From Planctomycetota bacterium (GTDB taxonomy: Bacteria > Planctomycetota > JAJSAM01 > JAJVHW01), in the NCBI GenBank assembly GCA_021414065.1, contig JAIOPE010000146.1:17064-81063 (forward strand): 64,000 nt of DNA, in the 5' to 3' direction. Below the pieces are notes generated by a model. The model saw only the letters and a program-made list of their open reading frames with translations, had not been told where the DNA came from and made no database searches. Positions 1 to 7,838 of the stretch are shown here, piece by piece (position 1 is the stretch's first letter; every line of letters starts with the position of its first letter). Position numbers and translations under genes: made by a program.

Positions 1-158
1 GGCGGCTTGCGCCCGCCTTCGATCGCGGGCTTCGCCTCGGGGTTGCCGTGGCAGCGGAGGCACTCGGCGTCCTCCTGCGCGAACGCGGGAGAGACGGCGG
101 CCGCGACAAGCAACGCCGCGGCCGCGAGAACAGACGACAGAACCCGTTGCACTCTCAC
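1..158 (-). CDS. c-type cytochrome, 5' part (runs off left edge)
   Basis: The reading frame opens with GTG immediately after the stop of the upstream multihaem cytochrome gene (1-bp gap) and stays open to the window edge. The translation begins with a clear Sec signal peptide: a basic start (RVQR), an Ala/Leu/Val core and a cleavage-like AFAQ at about residues 26-29. A haem-binding CLRCH motif follows at about residues 34-38, so this is an exported c-type cytochrome or haem-bearing electron carrier. A second in-frame GTG lies two codons downstream. Close spacing and same strand suggest co-transcription with the large cytochrome. The rest of the gene, and so the total haem number, lies outside the window. 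Confidence 0.8.
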   Translation of the reverse strand, partial: MRVQRVLSSVLAAAALLVAAAVSPAFAQEDAECLRCHGNPEAKPAIEGGRKP

Positions 159-159
159 G

Positions 160-2175
160 TCACACGCCTCCGGTGTCGTTCGGCCCGCCGTGCCCCGACT
201 CGTGATGTTGCGAGGGGTCGGCGGCCTGCTGCGGCGGGACACGGTAGCCCGAGTCGCGGATGCGTTCGAACTCCTCGGGGTGCGCGTGCTTCATCTCGTC
301 CTCCGTGAGCTTGCCCGTCATCCAGGTGACGCTCATCGGGTACTCCGCGGGATGGAAGATCACGAAGAAGAAGTGCCACACGATGATCGCGCCGACTGCG
401 AGGATCGCCTCGTAGTAGTGGATCCTCTCCGCGACGAAGACCATCCATCGCGGCATCCACGCCGTCACCTCGACCTTGAACCAGAGCATCGAGCCGGTCA
501 CGAGCATGACCACGCCGCCCCACGCGAGCGCCCAGTACTCGAGCTTCATCGTGTAGTCCCACCGGTCGAACTTCGGCGGCGTCTTCGCCAGCCCCAGGTG
601 GTAGAGCACGTTCTGCCGCGCGTCGCGGAGGTCCTGGAGCTTCGGGACGATCCGGCCGAATGCGTACCGGCCGTGCGGGCTCGCAATGATGTAGGCGACG
701 TGGGCTACGGACGCGACCGCGAACACCACGCCCGCGAACCGGTGGACCCACCCGCGGGCCGTCTCGCCGAAGCCGACTGCTGCGAGACCGTGCACCCACG
801 CGGCGTCGGGGAACGTCAGGGCGAAGCCCGTGATCGCGAGAACGATGAACGAGAAGCCGACCGACGCGTGCACCCAGAGCTCGATCGGACGGAACCGCAC
901 GTAGGTCACCGAAGCCCGCTGCGCCCTCAGCTTCGCGCGGACGTGCTTGAACCAGATGAGCCCGTTGTGCAGCGCCATGCCGCCGAGCGTGAGCGGGATG
1001 ACGAGCATGTAGAAGAGCTTCACCCAGTAGGCGTAGACGTCGGTGTCCGCCTCGGCCGTCGCGTGGACGCGTCCTTCGATGAAGCCCTGCGTGGCGCCCT
1101 CGTGGCAGTGCTGGCAGGTGGCGAGCAGGTTGTCCTTGTGGATGCGGGACTTCGGGTCGGTCGAGGGGCGGACGTCGTGGAATCCGTGGCACGACGCGCA
1201 GTTCGCCGCCTTGGCGGAGCCGCCGGAGTCGGCGAGCCCGTGGTAGCTGTCCCGGTAGGACGACACGCGGTCGGCGTCGAGTCCGTACTTCCTCACGATC
1301 CGTTCGGCGGCGTGGCAGTTGGCGCAGGTCTGGGAGACGTGACGACCGTAGACGGTCGAGTCGATCGACTCCTTCTTCTGGATGCTGTGCTCGCTGTGGC
1401 AGTCGTTGCAGGCGGGCGACTCCATCCTGCCGCGCGCGAGCGCCGTCGCGTGGATGCTCCCGGAGAACTCGCCGGCTGCCTTCTCGTGGCAGGTGGCGCA
1501 GAGCTTGGGGATGTTGGGCTTGAAGGTCTTCGACGTCGGGTCGCCGCCCGGGCGCAGGTCGTGGATCGGGTGGCAGTCCACGCAGCCCGCGGCCTTCTCG
1601 TTGTGCTTCTCGAGCACCTCCACGCCGTGGACGCTCAGCGCGTACTGCGCGACCGTCTTCGCGATCCGGACTTCGCCGTCCTTCCGCGCGCCGCCGTGGC
1701 ACTTCCCGCACGTCGAGGGCAGGTTGAACTTGTGGACCGACGACTTCGGATCGGACTTCCTGAGCACCGCGTGCGGCGGGTGACAGGTCGAGCAGTTGGG
1801 CGCGTTCTTCGCCAAGTCCGGCGGCAGCTTCGCGTGCGGCGTCTTCTTGAACTTCTCGACGGAGTCCTCGTGGCAGTTCGCGCAGTTGACCGGGTCGGCC
1901 TTCTTCTTCGTGTGCGGAAGCTCCTCCATGTCCTCGTGGCACTGCACGCACGACTTCGCGTGAAGACTCGCCCCCCACTGCGCCGGGTCCACGCGCTTGC
2001 CCTCGGGGGCACCTTTCTTCGTGGCGCCCTCGGCGTGGCACGACAGGCACGACGCAGGCTCGTCCTGATCGTCCTGCGCCCACGCGGTCGGGGCGGCTCC
2101 CGCCGCGGCGGCGAAGGCCGCGGCGGCGAGCGCCCACACGGCAAGTCCCTTCAGCACGGCAGCGAGGCGATTCAT
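160..2175 (-). CDS. 11-haem cytochrome c fused to cytochrome b-type membrane domain
   Basis: A 671-residue protein. The ATG chosen gives a signal peptide (residues 1-34, ending AWAQ); longer GTG/ATG forms run into repeat DNA. Eleven CxxCH haem-c motifs (CLSCH, CVQCH, CANCH, CSTCH, CGKCH, CVDCH, CATCH, CNDCH, CANCH, CASCH, CQHCH) lie between residues 43 and 358, many paired with nearby His residues able to act as distal ligands. From about residue 383 the chain becomes hydrophobic with several membrane helices and conserved His/Trp. This looks like the b-type cytochrome subunit of formate dehydrogenase or thiosulfate reductase. The likely role is transfer of electrons between the quinone pool and periplasmic acceptors or donors. 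The following gene encodes another haem protein. The substrate cannot be told from sequence. Confidence 0.88.
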   Translation of the reverse strand: MNRLAAVLKGLAVWALAAAAFAAAAGAAPTAWAQDDQDEPASCLSCHAEGATKKGAPEGKRVDPAQWGASLHAKSCVQCHEDMEELPHTKKKADPVNCANCHEDSVEKFKKTPHAKLPPDLAKNAPNCSTCHPPHAVLRKSDPKSSVHKFNLPSTCGKCHGGARKDGEVRIAKTVAQYALSVHGVEVLEKHNEKAAGCVDCHPIHDLRPGGDPTSKTFKPNIPKLCATCHEKAAGEFSGSIHATALARGRMESPACNDCHSEHSIQKKESIDSTVYGRHVSQTCANCHAAERIVRKYGLDADRVSSYRDSYHGLADSGGSAKAANCASCHGFHDVRPSTDPKSRIHKDNLLATCQHCHEGATQGFIEGRVHATAEADTDVYAYWVKLFYMLVIPLTLGGMALHNGLIWFKHVRAKLRAQRASVTYVRFRPIELWVHASVGFSFIVLAITGFALTFPDAAWVHGLAAVGFGETARGWVHRFAGVVFAVASVAHVAYIIASPHGRYAFGRIVPKLQDLRDARQNVLYHLGLAKTPPKFDRWDYTMKLEYWALAWGGVVMLVTGSMLWFKVEVTAWMPRWMVFVAERIHYYEAILAVGAIIVWHFFFVIFHPAEYPMSVTWMTGKLTEDEMKHAHPEEFERIRDSGYRVPPQQAADPSQHHESGHGGPNDTGGV

Positions 2176-2398
2176 GGGTTCAGGTCCTCTTGTCGCGGTT
2201 CCTGGTCTCCAACCGGGGCATCGAGACGCCCGGGTCGACGACCGGGGAGAGTCTCCGGAAGCGTGCGGCCGACCGACGCGACCTTGGTCACATTGTGACG
2301 GACCATCTGCTTCGGCACCGCCGGAACTCACGTTTCGACGACTCGCGACTCCACCCGGCCGGGCGTCGATCCGCGCGCCGAACTCGACGCCGACGCCG

Positions 2399-2541
2399 TG
2401 TACCGTTCGCACCTCGTGGCTACCTCGTCGGGAAGGTCGCCACAAGCGCCACGTCGCCTTCACCTCGGTCCGGCCCGGCCGCTCTGCTCCGCGAAAGCGC
2501 GTTTCGAACGGAATCGCTCGTCGATCCTTCGCCCCCCGTGG
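2399..2541. repeat. dispersed intergenic repeat, copy A
   Basis: This is the main content of the 383-bp divergent gap between the cytochrome (minus) and the SUI1-like gene (plus). The block starts TGTACCGTTCGCACCTCGTG and closely matches 41652-41793 (most bases over about 130 bp by eye). It is more distantly related to about 4694-4835. Long open frames cross it on both strands, but none looks like a gene. A non-coding mobile or structural repeat is more likely. Promoters for both flanking genes must also lie in this gap, but I see no clear boxes. Confidence 0.75.
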
Positions 2542-2558
2542 TCTCCTCCGGTACCGCC

Positions 2559-2807
2559 ATGCCCCTCACTGTCACCATCCGCCGGGAGACGCAGGGCCGC
2601 GGAGGCAAGCAGGTGACCACGCTTTCCGGTCTCGCGCCGATCGGCGACGCCAAGATCGCGGCGCTGGCGTCCGACCTGAAGCGCCGCTGCGCCAGCGGCG
2701 GCAGTGCCGGCGCCGCCGGGACGATCGTCCTCCAGGGCGACCACCGCGACCTCGTGCAGGCCGAACTCGAGGCCCGGGGCTACGTCGTCAAACGAGCCGG
2801 CGGCTGA
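2559..2807 (+). CDS. yciH: SUI1/eIF1-like translation factor (YciH family)
   Basis: An 82-residue protein with the hallmarks of the SUI1/eIF1 fold. There is an RGGK-x-VT-x-x-x-GL stretch near residues 14-25, a central LKRRC-x-x-GG element, and LQGDHR near residues 57-62, followed by a short C-terminal strand. Bacterial YciH proteins bind the 30S subunit and influence start-codon fidelity; that is family knowledge. The ATG at 2559 fits the family length, and upstream in-frame codons belong to repeat DNA. Its stop overlaps the next gene's start (TGATG), implying translational coupling. Confidence 0.85.
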   Translation: MPLTVTIRRETQGRGGKQVTTLSGLAPIGDAKIAALASDLKRRCASGGSAGAAGTIVLQGDHRDLVQAELEARGYVVKRAGG

Positions 2808-3418
2808 TGCCGGACCCGCTCTGCAACCGGAAGAAGGTCCGCGGTTGGAAGCGCCGCATCCGCGACGTCGAGCGCTTCGAGCGGATCCAGGCGACACGCG
2901 ACCTCGGCGACGACGTCGCCCGCCGCGGCTACGCGTTCACGAAGATCTACATCGACCCGTGGTTCCGACTCACCCCGCGCACGCCCCCGGTGTGGCTGCA
3001 GCAGCGGATCGTCGAGAGCCTGGTGCGCGTCCACGACGCGTGGCACGCCCGCCTCTCGGCCATGGGCTCGCCCGTCCGCACGCGGATCTGGCTCGCGTCG
3101 CCACGTTTCATGGGGTCGCAGGTCGTCGGCGGCGCCGGCGACCGCGCACACTACGTTGACGCGATCCTCCAGCCGGCGTCGCCCGTCGCCCCGTTCCCGG
3201 CGCATCTGTTCGCGCGCTGCCCGGAGGCGGTCGCCGGCTTCCGCTGGGAGTGCCGCAGCGACGACGACGAGGTCGAACTCGAGGACTGCGACGGCCCCGC
3301 CGAGGTGGAGCGCCTCCTCGCCCGCGGCTGGCAACGCCGCGAGAGCACCGACCCGCGCTGGGGCCCGAGCCTCGTCCGTCGCGTGGGCGACATCTGGGAG
3401 GGCGCGCGAGTCGATTGA
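2807..3418 (+). CDS. conserved hypothetical, possibly DUF3916-like
   Basis: A 203-residue soluble protein whose ATG overlaps the stop of the SUI1-like gene by one base (TGATG). It starts with a basic KKVRGWKRR element, has a Trp/Pro-rich segment near residues 60-75 (IDPWF, VWLQQ), then a long helix ending before a strand-rich centre (WLASPRF) and an acidic tail. The basic RGxKRR start and overall layout recall DUF3916 proteins, but this is memory of a weak pattern. No signal peptide or membrane helix is present. Coupling to a translation factor hints at a linked cytoplasmic role; the function is unknown. Confidence 0.6.
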   Translation: MPDPLCNRKKVRGWKRRIRDVERFERIQATRDLGDDVARRGYAFTKIYIDPWFRLTPRTPPVWLQQRIVESLVRVHDAWHARLSAMGSPVRTRIWLASPRFMGSQVVGGAGDRAHYVDAILQPASPVAPFPAHLFARCPEAVAGFRWECRSDDDEVELEDCDGPAEVERLLARGWQRRESTDPRWGPSLVRRVGDIWEGARVD

Positions 3419-3544
3419 GTGCGGCAGGACAGACTGGCGCATCGAAATCTGTGCATCGACCGCTCAATTTTCAAGGTCGCGCAGGCGGCACGCGCGCGCC
3501 GTCGCGTTGCCGCCCGAGCCGTTGCCGCCGGTCACGCAACACCG

Positions 3545-4519
3545 TCACTCCTGCCGCAGGAACGCCACGCGGCCGATCGTCCGGCCCGCACCCGGGGTGA
3601 CGAGCGCGACGGGCGGACTGACGGCGCCGGAGTTGCCGATCACGGACGTCCAGAGCCGACCGTTCGCCTCGTCCTCGGAGCCCCAGAACAGACGCTTCTG
3701 CACAGGGTCGAACGCGAGCCCCACGGGCTGATCGTCGGCGACCTTCAGCGCCTGCGCGACGGCGGCGCCCGGCTCCATCCCGATCCGCAGCAGCGGCGGC
3801 TGACCGACCTCGATGAAGTAGACGGCCTTCCGCTTCGCGTCCACGACGACGCCGTTCACGGACCGCGGTCCGCCCGCGGCCACCGTCGTCGGCATGTCGA
3901 TGAACACGACCGGCTCGCCCCGCTTCACGAGCGGCGCCTTCTGCAGCCGACGGTACGGACGCACCTTCTCGTCCACGACACCCCAATAGAGGCGCCCGGC
4001 CTTCCCGTCGATCGCAAGAGCAGACGGCGACACCGCGGCAGCGAACAGTTCCGCCGCGAGCGGCTTGGTGCCCAGGTGAATCGTCCAGATCCAGTTCGCC
4101 TGCTGTTCGGCGACGTAAAGCCTGTTGGCCTTCGGGTCGTACGCGATGCCGTAGAAGTCAGCGGTCGGCGGCGTCCCCGCCGGAAAGTTCAGGGGCAGCA
4201 CCTGGATCGAGACCTTGGTGAAGTCGGGCGCGAGCGCGTCCTTCAGGCGCCAGACCTTCGCCTGAGAACCGAACGTACCGTAGAGCGTGTGTCGGACCGG
4301 ATCGACCGCGAGTCCCGACACGGAAACCGCGCCGCCCGGCACGACGATCGACCCGTGCGACGCGACACTCGTGCCCGTCGCGTCGAGTACGCCGCGGTGG
4401 AGCGTGGTGTGGTTCAGCGTGCCCGGTGCCGTCGAGACCTCCGTCCAAAAGACGAACTGGGCCCCGGGAGTTGCGCGTCGCGCCGCGCCGGTTGCAGCCG
4501 AAGTGCCGACGTCGGTCAT
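3545..4519 (-). CDS. YWTD/NHL-type beta-propeller protein
   Basis: A 324-residue protein built of repeated blades, each with a hydrophobic strand such as RLYWGV, KAVYFIE, KRLFWGS, HTLYGTF and NRLYVAE preceded by a Val/Ile-D-P or D-G-K-A turn. This spacing of about 40-45 residues matches the low-density-lipoprotein-receptor YWTD or NHL six-bladed propeller, a binding scaffold usually outside the cytoplasm. No signal peptide follows the ATG. Just upstream, in frame, lies CDVCFPGCAP, including a lipobox-like Cys, but a stop cuts it off from any start. A frameshift may therefore have removed the export signal, or the protein is cytoplasmic. Confidence 0.65.
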   Translation of the reverse strand: MTDVGTSAATGAARRATPGAQFVFWTEVSTAPGTLNHTTLHRGVLDATGTSVASHGSIVVPGGAVSVSGLAVDPVRHTLYGTFGSQAKVWRLKDALAPDFTKVSIQVLPLNFPAGTPPTADFYGIAYDPKANRLYVAEQQANWIWTIHLGTKPLAAELFAAAVSPSALAIDGKAGRLYWGVVDEKVRPYRRLQKAPLVKRGEPVVFIDMPTTVAAGGPRSVNGVVVDAKRKAVYFIEVGQPPLLRIGMEPGAAVAQALKVADDQPVGLAFDPVQKRLFWGSEDEANGRLWTSVIGNSGAVSPPVALVTPGAGRTIGRVAFLRQE

Positions 4520-4693
4520 CGGCGCACACCCGGGGAAGCAAACGTCGCAAGCCGTCGGTCACGACGCATGGGGAACCTCGCTGGATTGCCTGGGGTGCCG
4601 GCGGTTCGCCGGCCACGCCCCACGGACGAAGAACGTGAGACCGCATGGTCGCCCGCGACGACGCGCCCTCCTCCGACAAACACGCCGGACCGC

Positions 4694-4835
4694 GTGCCGT
4701 CGGAACTCGTCCCTACCTCGTCGGGAGCGCGGCCACGGGGGCGGGGCCATCGACTCCTCGGTCCGGGCCGGTTCCGGTGCGGAGTCGGAAGCGCGCTTGG
4801 ACCTCACGCCCGCAAGGTCGATCCTCCCGCCCGCA
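4694..4835. repeat. dispersed intergenic repeat, diverged copy C
   Basis: This occupies most of the 333-bp gap between the propeller gene and the lipoprotein gene. It shares the CTACCTCGTCGGGAGCG core, a CTCCTCGGTCCGG block and a closing GATCCTCCCGCCCG with the copies at 2399 and 41652, in the same order and spacing but with many substitutions. It has the same orientation as those copies. No gene is seen in the gap. Confidence 0.6.
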
Positions 4836-4852
4836 CACGCGCGCGCCCGACG

Positions 4853-5359
4853 TCAGCGCAACTGGTACGTCTCCACGCTCTCCGCGCCCGCGCCGGTCGG
4901 CGGAAAGGCGTCGCTGCCCTCTGCCGAGTCGAGCTTCCACCATCCGTCCTCCGCGACGAGCGTGACGCCGCGCATGCTGCCGTCGCGGTGCTTCACTCGG
5001 ACTTCCGCGCGTGCGCCGTTGGCGCGTTCGTCAGCAACCGACTCGAACGCGAACGTCGTGTCCGTCTTGAGCAGCACCGGCGCCATCGCCTCGAAGAGCG
5101 CCCGGGACGGATCCCCGGCGAGCGCCCTGTACTTCTCGTTCGCCTCGAGCGTGCGACGCGTCGCGCGATCGATGCGCTTGCGGCGCTCGAGCGAAAGGCC
5201 CGTGTCCCAGAACGGGCCCCACGTCTGCGTCTCGACGACGCGTTGCATGAGGCGGAGCGACTGGCCGGGCGGCGAGTCGGGCACGGGCTGACTGCACGAA
5301 ACGCAGAGCGCCGCCGCGGCGACCGCCGCGGCGGGGAACACCAGGAACGGAGCTCGCAT
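4853..5359 (-). CDS. small predicted lipoprotein, unknown function
   Basis: A 168-residue protein starting at an ATG preceded by a good GGAGA ribosome site. Residues 1-22 form a signal peptide ending CVSC, a tolerable lipobox, so the mature protein probably begins at a lipidated Cys followed by SQPVPDSPP. The remainder is mixed helix and strand: a basic ERRKRIDRATRR helix, then strands and a terminal Trp pair (DGWWKLDS). The last two-thirds resemble the small NTF2-like or DUF4878 folds that bind ligands or proteins, but no motif is decisive. It is the last gene before the repeat in a co-directional series of zinc-ribbon and lipoprotein genes, 13 bp after its neighbour. Confidence 0.7.
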   Translation of the reverse strand: MRAPFLVFPAAAVAAAALCVSCSQPVPDSPPGQSLRLMQRVVETQTWGPFWDTGLSLERRKRIDRATRRTLEANEKYRALAGDPSRALFEAMAPVLLKTDTTFAFESVADERANGARAEVRVKHRDGSMRGVTLVAEDGWWKLDSAEGSDAFPPTGAGAESVETYQLR

Positions 5360-5372
5360 GGGGTCTCCTCTC

Positions 5373-6416
5373 TCACGACGTCTGGATGAGGTGCGTGCCC
5401 GCCGCCACGATTCGGTCGGCCTCGGACTCGTCCGCGGTGTCCAGGTGGAACGTCGGGAAGTCGGTCCCATCGGCGCGAACGACGACCACGAACCACACGG
5501 TGACCTTGCCCTTCACCGGCACGCCGCCGACGCGCCCGGACGAACGCATCACGGAGCGGGAGTCCTTCCGGAACCCGCGCAGGGCGTTTGCGTTCGGCAC
5601 GTACCGGATGCGTTCGGTCCCGCGCGCGATCCAGAGCGCGTTCCACGTCCAGTCGATGCCGATGCGAAGGGTCTCGTTGCGGCCCGCGAGCGACATGACG
5701 ACGAGCGCGACGAACCCCGCGCACGCGAGTCCGGCGACCGCCGCGAGTGGGACCATCCGCTCGACCGCGCCTGCCACGGTGAGAATCCCCGTCATCAGTG
5801 CGAGGACGAAGAACAGCGCCGCAGACCGACTGCCCCAGAACCCCGTGCGCCGAACGGACACTGCGACCTGCGGCGCGCCGGGGCCCGTGTTGAGCCGCGT
5901 CGGATCGATGCGGTCCTCGTCGGTCGGCGGAATCTCGGGCCGACGCACTGGGCCACCGCCGTGCTTGGGACGGCGCGGCGCGACCGACGGCGTGGCCCCG
6001 AACGCGAATCGCGCGGCGTCGTCCGGGGAGAACGGTCCCGCGCCCTCCGCCGTGACGATCGCGCCGTCTCCGGGACAGAACGACACGGTTCCCGCCGGGC
6101 CTTCGACGATCGCGTTCACCGCGCAGAGGTCGGCGTCGCCGGCACCCGGCGGCTGCGACGGGTTCCGCATCAAGCGGCCGAAAAGCTCCGACAGTTGCGG
6201 CGCGGAGAGCACGCCAAGTTGGATGTCGTCGTACGAGCCGTTCGGCCGGAGCGACCGGTCGAGACCTTGCGCAGACACCGTGACGACGCCCGCGGGGAGT
6301 GGAGATGCGACGGCGGACGAAGGAACCGCCGAAGCGGTCGCGACGAGACGCGTGCCGCACGACGCGCAGAATGCGCTTCCGTCCGGCAACGACGTCCCGC
6401 AATGCGAGCAGAACAT
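5373..6416 (-). CDS. zinc-ribbon membrane protein
   Basis: A 347-residue protein. Residues 2-22 hold a double-CxxC zinc ribbon (CSHC ... CASC). A Pro/Ala linker follows, then a soluble domain with a single-copy CPGDG turn. Two adjacent membrane helices lie near residues 205-255 (SAALFFVLAL and AAVAGLACAGFVALVVM), and a C-terminal globular domain of about 95 residues is rich in strands. The domain between the ribbon and membrane is likely cytoplasmic. Zinc-ribbon plus TM proteins of this shape are common and mostly uncharacterised. An unusually clear GAGGG ribosome site precedes the ATG; the frame upstream of it is probably untranslated. It is followed at 13 bp by a lipoprotein gene, suggesting an operon. 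Confidence 0.72.
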   Translation of the reverse strand: MFCSHCGTSLPDGSAFCASCGTRLVATASAVPSSAVASPLPAGVVTVSAQGLDRSLRPNGSYDDIQLGVLSAPQLSELFGRLMRNPSQPPGAGDADLCAVNAIVEGPAGTVSFCPGDGAIVTAEGAGPFSPDDAARFAFGATPSVAPRRPKHGGGPVRRPEIPPTDEDRIDPTRLNTGPGAPQVAVSVRRTGFWGSRSAALFFVLALMTGILTVAGAVERMVPLAAVAGLACAGFVALVVMSLAGRNETLRIGIDWTWNALWIARGTERIRYVPNANALRGFRKDSRSVMRSSGRVGGVPVKGKVTVWFVVVVRADGTDFPTFHLDTADESEADRIVAAGTHLIQTS

Positions 6417-6560
6417 GGATCTGGCCCTCGACCGGCTCTCGACTGAGAGACGGTGAAGTGATTGTCCGGACGCCGCGCCGCAGGTGTCAAGCGCGCCGAG
6501 CGAAGAACAAACCAACGCAGGCACGTCGCACGACTCAGGTCACGCGTGCCGGACCTGCCT

Positions 6561-6671
6561 TCACCGCGACGTCGTGAGATCGAACTTCACTTCCACCGCC
6601 GCGCTCGGCTTCGCGAGCGCCATCTCGTACCGGATCGTGGACTGGCCGACGACCTCGGCACGCTCGCGACG
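6561..6671 (-). other. in-frame coding-like extension after a TGA stop
   Basis: Directly after the TGA of the ankyrin gene, the same frame stays open for 36 codons to a second TGA. The stretch has about nine in ten codons ending in G or C and reads as a plausible folded tail (ERAEVVGQ, RYEMALAKP, AAVEVKFDL). Either the original protein was longer and a nonsense change cut it, or this is a separate fragment, or the TGA is read through. It has no start codon or ribosome site of its own. Confidence 0.45.
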
Positions 6672-7805
6672 TCACCGAGCCGCGCCTGATCCCGTCAGGG
6701 CCCGATACGCGAACACGTTCCCGCTCGCGAGAGCGACGGCCAGGGGCGTCCCGTCCGGGCCGGGCGCCGCGGAGTCGGCACCGTTCGCGAGGAGTGCCCG
6801 CGCCATGTCGGCGTCGCCTCGCACCGCCGCGAGGTGCAGCGCCGTCCGACCGGCCGCGTCCTTGGCCGTGGCGTCCGCACCATTCGCTAGCAGCAGGACG
6901 ACGACGGCGGTGTGCCCCGACGACGCGGCGCGATGCAGCGGCGTCGCACCGGACTTGTCCGCGGCGGTCGTCCGCGCTCCCTTCGCGAGGAGCAGTTCGA
7001 CGATGCCCGCATGGCCGCGGCGCGCGGCGAGATGCAACGGGGTCGTCCCATCGACATCCGCGGTGTCGATCGCTGCGCCACGACCGACCAAGAGCGTTGC
7101 GACGCCCACGGCACCGACGCGTGCCGCGATGCGAAGCAGTTTGTTCTCGTCGACGCCCGACGCCGCAATCGCGCCCGGAGCCGCGAGCAACGAAGCCACC
7201 GTCGGAACGTCGTCTGCTTCGACCGCCTGCTCGATCGGCGTCTGTCCGAGCGGGTTCCTCACCTTCGGATCGGCGGCGTTCTCCAACAGCATGGCGACCG
7301 CTTCGGACTGGCCCGACGCGATGGCGGTCTCGAGCGGCGTGAGTCCACCTGGCCCGCTCTTGGAGTTGACGTTCGAGCCACTCTTCAAACGCGCCGCCAA
7401 CTGCGCCAGATCGCCTCGGGCCGCGGCCTGGTGCAGGGTCATGGTTGGTTTCACCGCGGGTTTCGATGCGTCCGTCCCGGCGCTCGATCCGACGGTGCGA
7501 GTCGGCTGCGCTGCCCCCTCAGACGGCTCGGGCGGCGTCTCGCGCAGAGTCAGGAAGGCACCGGCGCCGGCCGCGACGACCAGCACGCCGACGATCGACG
7601 CGACCACGAGCCGTCGGCCGCCGGGCCGCGCGGACGGAGCGGCGGCTCGTGCCGAAGCGGGGGGCGGCGGCGGCGTAACGTACGGCGGCGGCGGTGGTGG
7701 CGGACGCGCGACGGTGCGCGCAACATCGCCGGCGCGCCGCAGGCCGCAGCTCGTGCAAAACGTCGCCGCGTCGGCGACCTGCGCGCCGCATCCGTTGCAG
7801 AACAT
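6672..7805 (-). CDS. zinc-ribbon, single-TM, ankyrin-repeat protein
   Basis: A 377-residue protein. A double-CxxC zinc ribbon (CNGC ... CTSC) spans residues 3-21, followed by a Pro-rich linker and one membrane helix at about residues 66-86 (LVVASIVGVLVVAAGAGAFL). The C-terminal 260 residues carry about seven ankyrin repeats, clearest at TPLHLAARRGHAGIVELLLAKGA and the two repeats after it. With the ribbon inside, the ankyrin domain would face the periplasm. Ankyrin repeats bind proteins; the partner is unknown, though lipoproteins and a giant secreted protein are encoded in the same direction just upstream. The ATG has a GGAGG site. The frame continues coding-like beyond the stop. Confidence 0.85.
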   Translation of the reverse strand: MFCNGCGAQVADAATFCTSCGLRRAGDVARTVARPPPPPPPYVTPPPPPASARAAAPSARPGGRRLVVASIVGVLVVAAGAGAFLTLRETPPEPSEGAAQPTRTVGSSAGTDASKPAVKPTMTLHQAAARGDLAQLAARLKSGSNVNSKSGPGGLTPLETAIASGQSEAVAMLLENAADPKVRNPLGQTPIEQAVEADDVPTVASLLAAPGAIAASGVDENKLLRIAARVGAVGVATLLVGRGAAIDTADVDGTTPLHLAARRGHAGIVELLLAKGARTTAADKSGATPLHRAASSGHTAVVVLLLANGADATAKDAAGRTALHLAAVRGDADMARALLANGADSAAPGPDGTPLAVALASGNVFAYRALTGSGAAR

Positions 7806-7838
7806 CGGTGACCTCCGCGTTCCGTCGAGACCGCCTCG

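Noticed and set aside
7..2298. 763-codon open frame on the plus strand over the cytochrome gene
   Set aside because: It is antisense to a gene with 11 haem motifs and a signal peptide; its composition (Arg/Asp/His/Val-rich) is the usual high-GC shadow pattern.
2380..2560. Peptide similarity between minus-strand frames in repeat copies A, B and C (VALVAT-PTR type tails)
   Set aside because: The shared peptide is explained by DNA identity of the repeat; none of the frames has a start or extends as a gene.
3419..5389. 656-codon plus-strand frame over the propeller and lipoprotein genes
   Set aside because: It crosses two minus-strand genes and the repeat between them without any recognisable domain.
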